This document shows positions 34,876 through 47,300 of a DNA stretch of 64,000 nucleotides, piece after piece; within the stretch, counting starts at the first letter, position 1; each line of letters starts with the position of its first letter. The notes below the pieces were generated by a model. That model saw only the letters and a program-made list of their open reading frames with translations. It did not search any database and was not told the origin of the DNA. The stretch is from positions 310,001 through 374,000 of the forward strand of contig WHVD01000070.1 in NCBI GenBank assembly GCA_015178975.1. Direction: 5' to 3'. The translations under genes were made by a program, and so were the position numbers. The stretch is from Hysterangium stoloniferum. Taxonomy: Eukaryota > Basidiomycota > Agaricomycetes > Hysterangiales > Hysterangiaceae.

Positions 34876-36213
34876 ATGTCATTCGGCCGCCCGCCGGTTC
34901 GTAAAGCTGTGCAGTCTCGGTACATAATATGGCTGGAATCGCTACTCCATTTCCTCTCTAGTTGAAACGAGTTATACGTGGAGACATGACCAGTGAGAGC
35001 AGCTCAAAGACTCACTCTTTATCACTCTTTTACAAGTGTCAACTTGCCCTGGGGTTTCGTCAGCCTTACGCGTTCAAACTATGTTGGTGGTCGCAACACC
35101 GTTTTCCGTCATATACGGATACTAATGACGTTCCATGCATTATAGGGCTGTTTTTTTCATCCTTCATGGCCTTGTTCGTCTTCATCCGACTACCTTACCT
35201 TCATCCACCTACTTTTGAGGTAGAATCTTCCCCCGGGGAATGGTACTGGTTCAAACAAAACCCATACCGATGTTCGTCCATATACACCTACTATACATCA
35301 TTAGCTGTGCGATTGAATTCTACTGTCCATAGTGGGCATATTTCTCCATCTATTCGCCACGCTGCCTGCGGGCTTTCTGGCAATTTTCCAATTCATCCCT
35401 GCTATCCAGCTAGTAAGTGCTCCACACATGTTTCGGATCGTCGAAAGGATAGTTAATCCTAGTCTCACAGAAGGCCGTTGTTGTTCATCGGACCATTGGA
35501 TATATCGTGATGATCCTTTTATCTCTAGGAAATATCGGAGCTATTATTTTTTCTCAAATTTCTATGGGGGGTAATGACCTTCCACTACTGGCATCCATTG
35601 CGACACTCGTAATCGCCACAACTGGCTCCATGGGCCTAGCGTGGTATAACATCAAACGCCAACAAATTGACGAACACCGAAAATGGATGTTACGCGCTAT
35701 GTTTTGGATGAGCATTATCATTACTATGCGCCTTATTCAGCTTCCAGTGGTCTTAGCAGTGTCATATACAGGGGGATATCATACAGTGAGTATTGAGATT
35801 ACAATCAGTAGTCGTATCTTAAGCTCAATACCGTTAATGTTCAGCTCTGGACATGCGACCAGATCCAATCCGTTACAGGTAACACCACCACCTTCTATGA
35901 CGAATTTCCAGCATGTCATTTGGGCATGCATACGCTAGTTGGAGTCCCTGCAGACGTACACAGTCTCCTCCACGTAGGAAGTGCGATAAGGTTGACATTT
36001 GCAATGGCTGTCTGGGTTGCGATCGCTCTGCACGCATCCGGGGTCGAAGTATATGCAAGTGTGATTTCATTTCACGAGCTCACGGGTTACTTAATGAATA
36101 CATACCCAGATTCATTTAACGTCGAAGGAAAGCGAGAGGTTACGGATGATATCATATTACAAGCAGAAAGCTGCCGGTCTCTCGCCGCCTGGCAGTGCAG
36201 GTATAACTGCTGA
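34876..36213 (+). CDS. DUF2306 predicted membrane protein
   Basis: Multi-exon membrane protein of the DUF2306 family. The visible blocks follow the family order: LALGFRQPYAFKL near 35050; SSFMALFVFIRLPYL near 35160; an exon near 35315-35410 giving FLHLFATLPAGFLAIFQFIPAI; then HRTIGYIVMILLSLGNIGAII, LASIATLVIATTGSMGLAW, and the signature DEHRKWMLRAMFWMSIIITM with conserved His. After an intron near 35789-35845 come LWTCDQ and helices RLTFAMAVWVAIALH. Final stop 36211-36213. Biochemical role is unknown. The start at 34876 (MSFGRPPVRK) is tentative because the link to the 35050 exon was not resolved, and frames around 35290-35460 were assigned by protein similarity rather than by firm splice sites. 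Confidence 0.68.
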
Positions 36214-36834
36214 CAGGTGGGGCGATAGTTCGCCATGGATGCCACCTAGAAAACTACAAGAATAGAAACACAAGTTGCAAGTCAGCGACCATACCAAATC
36301 TTTACATTATAGCGGAAATGTTTTGTATTTTGCACTTGTTGGATTATCAAGCATGGAATAGTCCGGGTACGGCTATACGACTACACGGTTATACAGCCAT
36401 ACGGCCATGCAAAGACCGCAAACAATAAATATTTTATACCTTTATTATATGTTTGTAAGACATTTTTAGTGTGTTCTATACATATTTCTCTTGGCTTCTA
36501 CATAGCTTAAATACAAGTAACTTGAGCTAGTATCACCTCAGCTATTTGGCATACTGAGGTGAGATAGTTACCACTACCCTTTATTTAATATTCTTACTTA
36601 TTTCTATTACCTAGTCATTGTTATTGTATCTAGTATCTAGCACGAATTCTCACAGCACTGTGTTTAATATTAATTATAAACGTGATGAAGAGTCCAACAA
36701 CGTGACGCACGTGAGTCGTGACATTAAAGAACAGGTCAGACGATACACTACTTACAACGTTCAAATTCGCCCCGTCTTGCACATCCCCCCCTACATCAGC
36801 TTCCAACTTCCCTCTATAAGTTTTATCTAGAATC
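36214..36834. other. Malate dehydrogenase promoter region
   Basis: 621 bp, strongly AT-rich. CACGTG occurs at 36708-36713, 122 bp before the start codon. A short direct repeat of tacg/tac units (cggctatacgactacacggttatac) lies near 36370-36400. No coding signal. Confidence 0.45.
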
Positions 36835-38459
36835 ATGGGCAAAGTCAAGGCGGTTGTTCTTGGTGCTGCAGGTGCGCTTGCTTCATCTATTGCGTTCTGG
36901 CTATCTGCGGAATGTCTGGAACCATTACTGATGCTTGGTGGAGTTCAGGTGGAATTGGGCAGCCTCTATCCTTATTGCTGAAGTCTAACCCGACGATCAC
37001 GGCGGTGCGATCTTATCTTGATCTTTATTCATTGATTGACTTTCCTGCAGCTTGCCCTTTTCGATATTGTGAACACGCCAGGTGTCGCCGCAGATTTGTC
37101 GCATATATCTACCCCTTCCAAGGTCGAAGGCTACCTTCCCCCTGACGATGGCCTTAAAAAAGCTTTGACCGGTGCCGATCTTATTATCATTCCTGCAGGC
37201 GTGCCGAGAAAGCCTGGCGTAAGTGACATGTCGTTTTTGTTTTCGATGAGACTTACTTCGGTGTTTTAGATGACTAGGTAAGAGTTGCGAATTGGATGTA
37301 ACAGATGCAACTACAGCCATTAACGTCCCCACTCTCTTCACAGGGACGATCTTTTCAAGGTATAGCTCATGCATACAGTCCAGTCAGACACATACTAAAA
37401 CAGTAACTTGGACCAGATCAACGCTGGTATTGTACGTGACTTGGCCACTGGCATTGCCACCACCGCTCCGAAGGCATTTGTTCTTGTAATTTCTAACCCA
37501 GTCAACTCTACCGTCCCCATTGTCGCCGAGGTGTTCAAGAAGCACGGTGTCTTTGACCCGAAGAGGTGAGCTGCACACATCCTGCCATTGATAACCATTG
37601 ACGCACAATTCTAATTTTCTTCCTGACTTTCGTGATGATTGTGTCTTCGCAACAGACTCTTTGGTGTTACTACACTTGACGTTGTCAGGGCATCCACCTT
37701 TGTTGCCGAAGTCCTTGGTAATCTGTAAGCCGAGTTATTTTTAAAAAATGCCCTCCGGAATTTACCAATGTCGTTAAATAGTTCCCTTGCACCCAAAGTC
37801 ACTGTCCCTGTCGTCGGTGGTCACAGTGGAGTTACGGTAAATCGATTTCTCGATTTCTTATTGCATTGAAACTTAAAAGTATCTCTTATCGTCAAGATTA
37901 TTCCTTTGCTCTCACAATCACAACCTCCGTTACCCTCCAGTATCGCTGCAGCAGATTTGGAAGTTCTTACCAAGCGCATTCAATTTGGTGGAGACGAAGT
38001 CGTCAAGGCAAAGGACGGCGCAGGATCCGCAACACTCAGTATGGCCTACGCCGGTGCTGAGTTCGCCAATGCTATCATCAAGGCACTGTCTGGCGAGAAG
38101 GGCATCGTTCTTCCAAGCTACGTGAATCTTTCTGCTGACAAGGACGGAGGTGCCGCCGTTGTGGTAGACATTGGAAAGGAATTGGAATACTTCTCTGCCA
38201 GAGTTGAGCTTGGAGTCAGTGTCTAATGCCTCTGTCCGATATTTATACTAATTGGTGTCGTTGCAGCCCAATGGTGTTGAGAAAATCCACTCTCTTGGAA
38301 ACTTGTCCCCTTACGAAAAGGAGCTCGTGAAAGCCTCTCTCTCCGAGCTAGAAGATAGTATTGCAAAGGTATGTCTTCCTACTTTCACAGAGATTTGTGA
38401 GGATGCCAACTCCGCCCTTTGCACAGGGAGTTAACTTCATCAACGGCCCCAAGTTGTAA
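36835..38459 (+). CDS. NAD-dependent malate dehydrogenase (no N-terminal presequence)
   Basis: Malate/oxaloacetate oxidoreductase, many exons. Sequence runs [13 protein letters not shown] (NAD-binding Gly loop), then [48 protein letters not shown] (catalytic-loop Arg), [23 protein letters not shown] (coenzyme/substrate Asn), [21 protein letters not shown] (active-site His), [13 protein letters not shown], and a C-terminus NFINGPKL. Two tiny exons, 8 nt at 37270-37277 and 16 nt at 37344-37359, carry the catalytic loop. Length about 330 aa fits the eubacterial/mitochondrial-like class. Lack of a targeting presequence suggests a cytosolic or peroxisomal form; PKL at the end is a weak PTS1-like tripeptide. 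Identity is firm, location is not. Confidence 0.9.
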
Positions 38460-41400
38460 ATTAAAGAACATACTTAGAGTGTAGTGCTAGAATAAATGAA
38501 TGACAAGATTTAAAAGCCGTTAAAAGTTGTAGTCATTAAAGAATCGAATAATGTAGTTGGAACTCTTTGGGACGTGTATTAAAGGCAGGGGGTTATGGAA
38601 AACAGTGGAGTCTTCAGTCAATCTTTAGTATATCGACTGATTGTCAAGTTTTGACCTAGGAAATATATCGCTAACACCCAGGTTCACGTCTTCTTCGGCC
38701 CATACGGTCCAAGACATTCGTCTCCATTTATCTTCAACAAAAAATTGGTACTTGGCCAGAAGTTGGATTCACTTCGTACGGATATCTCAAGGGACGTTCG
38801 ACTGAGGCTTGGTTATGCCGAAGCAACTCTCCGTCTTCCACAGAATATTGGACGGGACGGCTCAGCCTGGAGTGATGGCAGTACAATTATGTTTTCGACG
38901 GAAATTGGTGTCTGGCCAAAACTTGAATCTATTTCGTTACAAATGTCAGAAGAAGCGACCGACGAAACTCGGTCATGCCGAAACACCAACTCTGATTTCT
39001 ACGGAGTTGTTGGATAGGATGGCACAGACCCAGCGTGATAACGATACAACCCCTTCTCAGCTCGTCAGCCGAACACGCCAGAAATTCCATGTCGAAATGA
39101 ATCCCTTCTGTCTCTGATGGGAATACCACGTATGTCTACTCCGTTTATATTATGAACAGCCCTTCCGGGTTAGATGTGGTGCAGCAGCACGAATTTTGAT
39201 CAATCACGCAGAAACATTTATTGGCGTCAAGTATATCCCATTGCTCGTGATCTGGGCTGTAGTCTCCGAGTCATTTGGAAATCATGGGGGTTTCATGTCT
39301 GAATTGGTTGGGTTGGGTCTTTACAGAACTTCAATGCTGTACAACCGGACTGACTGTCTTCTATCCATTTGATGGAATTCCTTCGCCCCGGCGCGCCTCA
39401 CACAACTGCTGGTTGTCGAATATTTAGGATCTCGATGACTGGTGCGTTTTGTCTGTTTTATGGAAAGGGGGCTTGCTGGAAATGAATTTTATTTGGACAG
39501 AATGAATGGTTTTTCAAATGGACAAGGTCGTTGTCACATGAACGCCAATCGACAATCTAGAGCCAGTGTGAGAGGCACGTTGCATTTTTTCTTAGAGAAT
39601 GGTGGAAGCAGAGGTTTTGCCGCTCCCACCAACTAATACCCCGGCCGTGGTGGGTCCTGTTGAATAGGGATCAACATATCTCACCGATCCGCGAGCGCTG
39701 ATTAACCTCTTATTGTCTATAGCTTTGGCAAAGCCAGATCTTACCAGTTCATCCCGCCGGGCAGTAAATTCCAGTAACAGAACTATAAACTCCCACCGTC
39801 ACCATGTCAACATGAGTGCCAAATCAGGGTAGGCCTATCTTTCTAGTACGGACATTTGAATCCTCTTTATTGTTCCGGCAAAAAACAGCCATTTAGGACA
39901 TTGTCTTGTCCTCTATTCATTCGCGGGAGTTTGGCTGTGATCCCAATATGCCATTCTATCCAGTGCCACATTAGTTTCAAAGTGTCCCGCACCTGTTCCA
40001 CACTTCTTTCGCTATCACCTTTTATATACTAGGAGAATGGGAGCTTTCGCTTATTTTGATCTCTGTGTTCTAACGACAAAAATGGCGGCCCATGTTTCTT
40101 AGGTACACCGAGCTCAGATTTCGCCTGCTGGATTGCATCATAACTTTTGTATCCATCCTCGTGTATGGCTTCCGTTCATGGTCGGTCGTGAACCAGTCCA
40201 TTCAAAGGCTCCTGTATCCAACCCTCGAATGATCCTCCCTAAATCACATTCAAGTCCCTCCCTCATCCTTACACTGCTTTCATTGACTATGTTTTTAACA
40301 AACTGCCGGCTAGTTCCCAACTTGAGACCCTACCCCTGAAGGGATCATCACTTCCCTTTCATCCACTTCAAGAAAGGTTTCCCACACTTCTTCCAGTCCT
40401 TCAGTTTACACGCTTGTGAAGCCTCTCTGAGATAAAATTTGAGTCCCGAATTCAACCCACGAGAAATTATACATATTTCTTCAAATCGCCTATTTTTTTT
40501 ACTGTTCTTTATACTGTATAATTGAATTTCGACCTGCCTCATGAGCAGGTATCTTTGGAGTTGGCGGGGGCGTCGACATACGTTCTGACCTGGTCTGGTG
40601 AAGGTAATTGTGGATGTCTCAGTACAGCTAACTGATTTGTCTGGCAGGGATTCAGTCAGAATTCCTGCTGCTGAGAGCATGTGATAATAAATTATCTAAG
40701 GAATGTTAGGAATCCAGAGACCGAGTGGAACCGGAGGAGCGCGCGCCTGGTAACCGGATTCCTAATTGGACTTCCGAGTTGTCCCATGACGTTTATCGAG
40801 AACGCTGCCAATATATTTTGACCTCTATATTTACGGGATAATTACATATTGCCATAGATTGCTATGCGTTTACAAAGCGGAGCGCGGCTGAGCAGCTTCA
40901 AGATAAGATCTACTCAGATCTGATTCGTAAGTGTGAGAGAATGACTGGTCAGACTTGCAGGCAAAATAACAAGTGTACGCCTTGGACTGGGATTAATCCC
41001 CCTGAGTTCATGTTACTATGTGACAAGGACATAGCAAATGGGTCAGTTATGCTGTGATACTGGGAAGTCGCCGCGAAACCCGGTGTACGGAAACCGCCAA
41101 ATCGTAGGGCTTCACCAGGAACTGGGGATTAGGCCCGTCGTCCTTTACTGATTGGGAGCTTCTATCATCACAAAAAAAAAATTCATACGTACTCTGAGTA
41201 CTGCTTTGGAGCGCGTCTTTTTTTCCTTCACTGTACCTCAATTGAGGCATAATGATGGTGGCGCCCAGCCAAGTTTCGTAACCGTTAGTTGTGATCTTGT
41301 AATATCGGTTTAGCATGTTGCCAATTTCTATGGCTTATTTTATGTACAGGGGTTAGCTCAATAGTCTGTCCAAAATATGGGATATGGAGTACAGAGGGAG

Positions 41401-41797
41401 AAGATGAGGAGCCGGATGCCACAGGACATGTCTACGTTCGTGAACCTACTGTCCAACGAGAAAACTATACCGGCCTTGTTACGCTATGTGGACGAGACCA
41501 AGCGACTCAAAAACTTCAAGTCGTATAGCAGAACTAGTGACTCTAGACAAGCAGCAGTACCTTAAACACTCACACTCGCCACAGCTCCAGGAGACGTGCA
41601 CACCTTCGGGCCAATGTTTGGGACATGGTAAGCCAAAAATAGTCAAGAAAGACTTTCGGAATCTTATATTATCTTACATAGGGCTCCGCTCTCATTAGAT
41701 ACAGGTGGAGAGAAAGAAAGAAAAGAGGGGGGTTAGCTCTTTGGTTGGAAAAACGATGTGATTTTAGCATTCTTCGCTGTTGTCTTCTATTAATGAA
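38460..41797. other. 3.3-kb gene-poor stretch with a decayed tandem duplication
   Basis: No intact gene recognised. Weak, frame-broken stretches look like old coding DNA (for example around 38740-39060), but I can name no family. Both minus-strand frames at 40138-40320 and 40348-40680 look random. A tandem duplication at 38729-39047 is described separately. Confidence 0.45.
38729..39047. repeat. Imperfect tandem duplication of about 147 bp
   Basis: Copy 1 spans about 38729-38875 and copy 2 about 38902-39047. They align over the whole length with scattered differences; shared blocks include AAATTGGT, TGGCCA, TTATGCCGAA/TCATGCCGAA, ACAGAATATTGGA/CGGAGTTGTTGGA and CAGTACAA/CGATACAA. Translating both in the same frame gives paired peptides (IGTWPEV... 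and IGVWPKL...; WLCRSNSPSS and RSCRNTNSDF), suggesting decayed repeats of a protein domain. Stop codons interrupt both copies. Confidence 0.6.
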
Positions 41798-43261
41798 CTA
41801 ATTGTCAGTCGATGTGGGGAGTAAAGAAGTAAGGAGATCAACCTTGGTTGGTGAGGAGGGGCTTTGACTATGCAATATTCTGCCATGGCTACTTTGTCGA
41901 GTGGATACCGACTTGTGAAGAGGCTCATCTTCCCATGCGAATTCTACAGTCTTTGCTCGCTTATTGGCTGGCGTTCCCTCTGGGCTGTTACTTATCTCTC
42001 TCTTCCCACTAGGAGTTTGATTCAATTTCTGTTTTTTATTCGATGGTTCCGAGCACGAAGGGGATGAAGGCGGGTATGTGACAACTTCTATGGCGCGCTT
42101 TGGGCTCCTGCCATCGTTAGATTTAACTGAACCCGAAGATGCGGTGATACCCATCGTAGCTTGTTTAGCGAACATAGCCTCTATACCGTCTTTTCGCTGT
42201 GAAATGGGTTTGATAAATTCGGGAGAATTTGTTCCTACGCGCCCAACCTCTTTCGGCACTGGGTAACTTTGGAAGAAGAAAAGAGTTATGATCAGATTTG
42301 GATAGAACAGGGCGCGGAAATATTAAATATGGAGCACATACCATTCCAGGTCTTTCCCATCTCCTGGCTTCAAAATACCAATTAGACCCGAGTGCCAGCC
42401 CTTGCCTGTGTCCAGCCAAGCTTCTAGCTGCCCGGTGGAAGATAAAATCACAGGTTGTCTGTCATGCAACCAGGAAAGCGCTTGTGAGGCATCGGTCGTA
42501 ACAACGGTGAAGGTCCACAGTTCATTGGTAGTGCCTAGAAAAGATATTAAAAGGGTAAACACTGGCCCGACACTACGATCATACCCTCTAATAGAGTTGA
42601 ATCATAAAGACCAGCCATAATCATAAGTCTGTTGTCCTTGCGGCGAATGAAATGCGGTAAACGCTCCTTGCCCTTCTTCAACCACTCAAAATAGCTAATG
42701 ATGTAAGCTTGTATCGGTCTCTGGCAGGACAGTGATGGATGAACTGACCCATCGCAAACGACGACGCATCGTTTCTTTGCCTTCATACTGCTCCACATGC
42801 CGGCCGATTCGACGAGGTTCTCAGCTCGCGCGTTTATGGTGTTGAGCCTCACGTCCTCGTGTTTCGACCAGTGAGGTACTAAACCCCACTTCTTTCATAA
42901 GATATAAGTAGGATGCTTGGAATCCGAGGTATTTTCTGCGACGTACCATGGTCTGAATGACAAGCTCACTATCATTGGGAGCGCGCCTCCTGATAACTGG
43001 TGCGTTTGAGCGAGGCGCGATATTATATCTAGACCCATTGATTACTCAAGTAATAACTTGAAGTAGTATACTGCTGCACGCACCGTGGCTCAAAGCTATC
43101 CTCATCGAGCCATTCTGCTTCTGCCACATCCAACTCTGGGTAGTCCACCATATGATGTATTTGTGCACGCTATGAATATGCGGTGGTATAAGATGAAGGA
43201 GCTAATACGTAGGAAGGGCTCTGGAACACACTGCAGCACTTGACGAAAACCTGCCACACAT
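41798..43261 (-). CDS. HMCES/YedK-type SRAP protein (abasic-site DNA crosslink sensor)
   Basis: Minus-strand gene with ATG 43261-43259. The first exon starts MCGRF, so Cys2 is the catalytic/crosslinking nucleophile after Met removal. Later exons give YPELDVAEAEW, YNIAPRSNAPVIRR, KWGLVPHWSKHED, NARAENLVESAG (substrate Asn), KRCVVVCDG joined over an intron to YFEWLKKGKERLPHFI (catalytic Glu) and SWLHDRQPVIL (active-site His). SRAP proteins crosslink to abasic sites in single-stranded DNA at stalled forks and shield them. The last 120 residues are disordered and basic (SNKKQKLNQ, ANKRAKTVEFAW), likely nuclear localisation and partner binding, as in eukaryotic HMCES. The small first exon is easy to miss; without it the protein would lack its active site. 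Confidence 0.88.
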
Positions 43262-43777
43262 AAGTTATATGTAGTACTACTAGTGTGAAGTACCGGGAGC
43301 TATAGTTTATGAGTAGGTCGCTCACGTAATCTTCAAATCCCAAGACGGCTGCCCTCCGATCCAGATAAAATAAATAACCCACTCAAGAGAGTCATTTCAT
43401 AACTATCATTTTCAGTCATGTACCAATTTGTAGCTAGTCGTAGACCCGGTATTTCAGTACCCGTTTCACGTCCGAGTTTGCTTCCGTTGTGAAGAGAACA
43501 AACAAACATTCAATCATTCAATGCTGAATCTCCATATACACTCTCCATATACGCCGTCTGCATCCGCTACCGAATGAACTTTGTCCAGTCTTCCCTGAAA
43601 GTAATCGTCCGTCACAGTCAAGGAAGATTGCTCGGACCAATTTGAATCCTCCAACCACAGCAAAAGGAAGGACAATGTCAGAGTTGAAAGGGTAATGATA
43701 TAACGCACTCCGTGGTATTGATACATCCTTTGTAAACCCAAACTTGCAACTATAATCCTACAAGAGGTCTGCCCATC
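43262..43777. other. Intergenic
   Basis: SRAP promoter and the 3' flank of the small minus-strand gene. No coding signal or motif was recognised. Confidence 0.4.
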
Positions 43778-44250
43778 TCAACTTATCATGGACGAGGCAT
43801 CAAGCCTCCCTTTGACTGTCTCTACACTGGTAGAAATGATAGAGGTTGGGACACGTTCTGTCAATGATGGTGAGTCGCCTTTTGGGATATTTTTGATCAG
43901 GATAAGTGTGTGTGTGCTGGTGCGATGAAATTGCAATGTTCTGACCAAAAGAAAGCAGTATATAGGTGCACAAATAACTGTATAGCAGATGTGCCTACCC
44001 ATCGCGGAAAGGAGTTTGGCCAGACATATTGACCTCAGTGTAGGTGAGCACTCGTGACACTGCTTGAATGTCGGACTCGATAATATCTCCTCGGCCTACA
44101 AGAACTCTCTGCATAAGAACATTTCGACCACGATCTTCAGCGCGTAAAATTACCGGCTATGAGTGTAAAAGCTTCATCAAATAGTAAAATAGCTCTGGTA
44201 TCAACGCCCTGAAGGGCAGTGTTGAGGATGTGGTCGAGAGGTCCACTCAT
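43778..44250 (-). CDS. Small conserved-looking protein, function unknown
   Basis: Minus-strand gene with ATG 44250-44248 and stop 43780-43778. Start MSGPLDHILNTALQG, then a core with ILRAEDRGRNVLMQRVLVGR, GDIIESDIQAVSRVLTYTE and NMSGQTPFRDG, and after an intron near 43897-43989 SPSLTERVPTSIISTSVETVKGRLDASSMIS. The first two parts are in different frames; a 50-nt intron (GTTGAT...CATAG, about 44205-44156) joins them without a shift. Highly hydrophilic helical protein of about 100 aa. I recall similar short fungal proteins but cannot name the family. It lies head-to-head with APC1, with only 90 bp between start codons. Confidence 0.6.
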
Positions 44251-44340
44251 GAAAGACGCGTGACTGAGATGAATCTAAACTCCGTGACGCGTCGCCACAA
44301 ATGACCTATGAAACATCTCCTTTGAACATCTGTGAAGCTC
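44251..44340. promoter_or_regulatory. 90-bp divergent promoter with two ACGCGT boxes
   Basis: ACGCGT at 44256-44261 and again at 44287-44292 lie between the start codons of the small minus-strand gene and APC1. This hexamer is the MluI cell-cycle box recognised by MBF in ascomycete yeasts. Two copies in 90 bp is well above chance and fits cell-cycle control of APC1; the first copy lies within a few bases of the minus-strand start codon. Confidence 0.55.
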
Positions 44341-47300
44341 ATGCCAGAGATCACTCTCCCTTATCTAGGTCCTCGTCCAAATCCAACTGCATCGTACTTT
44401 AAGCGTGCAAATCCTGGAGAAGATGGCGAAGAAAACAAAGAAGAATCCGACCTTCTCAAGTCAATAAAACGCGTTGTTCGACCCGCTCGTCCGCGCCATG
44501 TACAACATTCTCACTTATATCCCCGTCATGACATCTCATCAGACGAAAACCGCGCTATTGATCAGGAGCTTGCATGGAATAACAAGTGTGTGGTTCTCAG
44601 CATGGGAGCTGTCATTCGCCGGAAGTGGACGTTTGAACATGAAGGCCAAGACATCCGCTGGGCTTGCAAGGGGTTGTTTGAGCTGCCAGGAGGAATAACA
44701 AACAGTCCTGTTGGCTCTTTCTCATCTGCGTATTACAATGAAACGAAACCATTTGCATCAACATCTCCTTCGACGTTCAGTAGTTTTGCTGAAAATGTAC
44801 AAGCCAGGCAGCGATCAGTGGAGTCACCAAGACGTGTTCCTGCCGTGTTCATATTTCTTCGCAATCTGGGGAAAGTATATGCAGATGGTGGCGAATATAC
44901 CTTTCACCTTCCCTTTCTCGTTCGTCGCGTCTGGCCTCTACGTCCACACGGGGTTTTAATGGAACGAGAAGTAACTGAATACGAAGTTCGCGAGACCGCA
45001 AGGGCTGGCATGCCTATCCTACCCACTCTCTTTTCCCTCCATGATCCATTTGCCGAACCAAAAGTTGTCGGTCTGGCCGCTAGGATCCATGGCGCACTTG
45101 GTCTCGGCCCTAGTCCTGCCACTGCTATCACACAACCTGACCCTTGTAATCTACCGGAGACGAAAACACCAGAAGATTTCTCAGCTTCTGCCGGATACAA
45201 ACCCACGCCCTTGCGATCTATGCAGACCGAGGCCCCTCTTCCGCCTCCAATACCAGAACGACCGCCTACGCTACAAAGGCCTCCACCAACAGATAGAGTG
45301 TTGTGGGTTTCCGAAGAGATTACTTACGGCGGCGTCATGGAGAATTTGATCGTAACTTGTACGTTACCTATCCCAGTAGTTAGGACCAACCCACCAGCAC
45401 ATCCTCAACCCCAGCCTCAACCTTCAGCAGTTACTCCCGATTCCGTCCCACCAGCATCTACAGAACCCGAACGCTTAAAAATTCCAGGCCATCATCGGTA
45501 TGCTCATCAGGTCCATCTCACTGTGTGGCGATATGCCTATTTCAAACCACGCGAGATTCCGGATCCTGTAACTTCTCGTCGTAAGCGTGCTCGTGGCGCA
45601 TCTGTCGACGAGACTCAGGATGCTGACGTAGAGCCAGGTGTACCACCGCTGACGAAACCTGATGATCTTCAGAATAAAACAGATAAGGTAGCTCCCTCGT
45701 CACCTGAACTGGTTGCTGCGCCACCGGCTGGTTATCCACCTTTGTCCCCGCCGCCAGGAACCGTCGACGCTGTTTTGCCCTTTGCACCAATTCGACAGCC
45801 AATTGCGGCGCAGCCGACTCTCACGTCTTTGCCAGGAGGCGAGTTGCCTGCTTCATGGTCCCAACCGTTTCAACAACCTCATCTAGGATTAGAACATCCA
45901 CGACGTGCTTCTCAAGGCCAAGTGCGGACACCATCGTTGTCAGCGACTATTGATCGGATGGGCCTGAATGGTGGTATTCTTCCGGGAGGCATCGGAGAAG
46001 GCGGTGCTGACCAGCGGGTTGAGTCAGATAATGGCACAGTGACGTTCATGAATGCAGGACATAAGAAGATGCAACCTTCCGTGTGGGTGGAGAAGATCGC
46101 TGCTGTACCCATGCCGTTTGAGGAGTAAGTTCCAATCTCCTTGGATAATGTGCATTGTATTAACATTGCTTTATAGTATGCGTCATGTTGACAATATCAC
46201 AGTACATCTCTTTGATACGCGCTCTGATCAACGGTTGGACCGTTCTTTGTTAGCCTTCCACTTTCCAGGCCATAAAATTTTGTCGATATACACGCTCGCA
46301 CGAGTTCCTGCTGAAGACACTCTACGACTTTACCCCCCGATGCACATACCTGCTCTATCCGCTGTTGCCGTATCAGCCCTACGAAGTACCATACTCGATT
46401 TGCTCATCGTCAAACCTGACAATACTTTGGCTATCTTCACACATGGAACTCGATTGTTAAACGTCCATCTCGCCAGCCATTCTGCATGGCAGCGGAATGA
46501 ATTTGTTGCCAAACCTCAAGCCGAAACAGAAGACGATATAATGACCGATGACCCTTCGCATAGAGCTGATGATGGCGCTTCCGATATCTCAATGCGTTCC
46601 CTTGTTGATAAGGAGAAAATCGTCAAATTGAGTGAGCCTCTACACGCATCAGTTACTGTTCATTTTGAGGATGGCAGTACGACACGCACAAAAATGGAAT
46701 GTGTGCCCCACGATCAGCTGACGGGTAAATGTTTCTGGGTGCTATCGTTCGCTTTGATGGGCCAGCGCGCGTTCGATCTTCAACGCTTATGGCTAGCGAA
46801 GTGGTCGGCTGTCGAAGCAGTAGAAGAAGGCGACGGCGAATGGATTTGCTTCGTTGATGCCGTTTGCGAGTTGCTTAAGGTCGAATCGCCGTACCCCCAC
46901 CACGGGGTCATACTCTCAGTACCGGGCTCATGGGAGGCTCTGGCATTTTCACATTCACATACTCGGCTGCAGGATGATGTTGTCATTGCTTCTCTTGATG
47001 CCCCGTTTGCTCAGCGACGGACTTACACTAATCCACCACAGAAACCTGCTGAAGATACTGATATGTGTCTTCTCGCTTTGCATCTTCTGGGGGAGAGTTT
47101 CAAACTCAAGACCGATGCTGTTCATGCCTTTTTACCACGGTTGGCCAAACTCCTCATTGCGTTAGGTCGAGCCATTCGTCCTGAATGGGCTGACTATTGG
47201 GCAAGATTGTACCCGGAGAACATCGAGGGGTGGGCTAATCCCAAAAGGGAAGGTTCGGAGCCTTTATTTGCTTTGTGAACCTTTGCTTATATGTGTTGAC

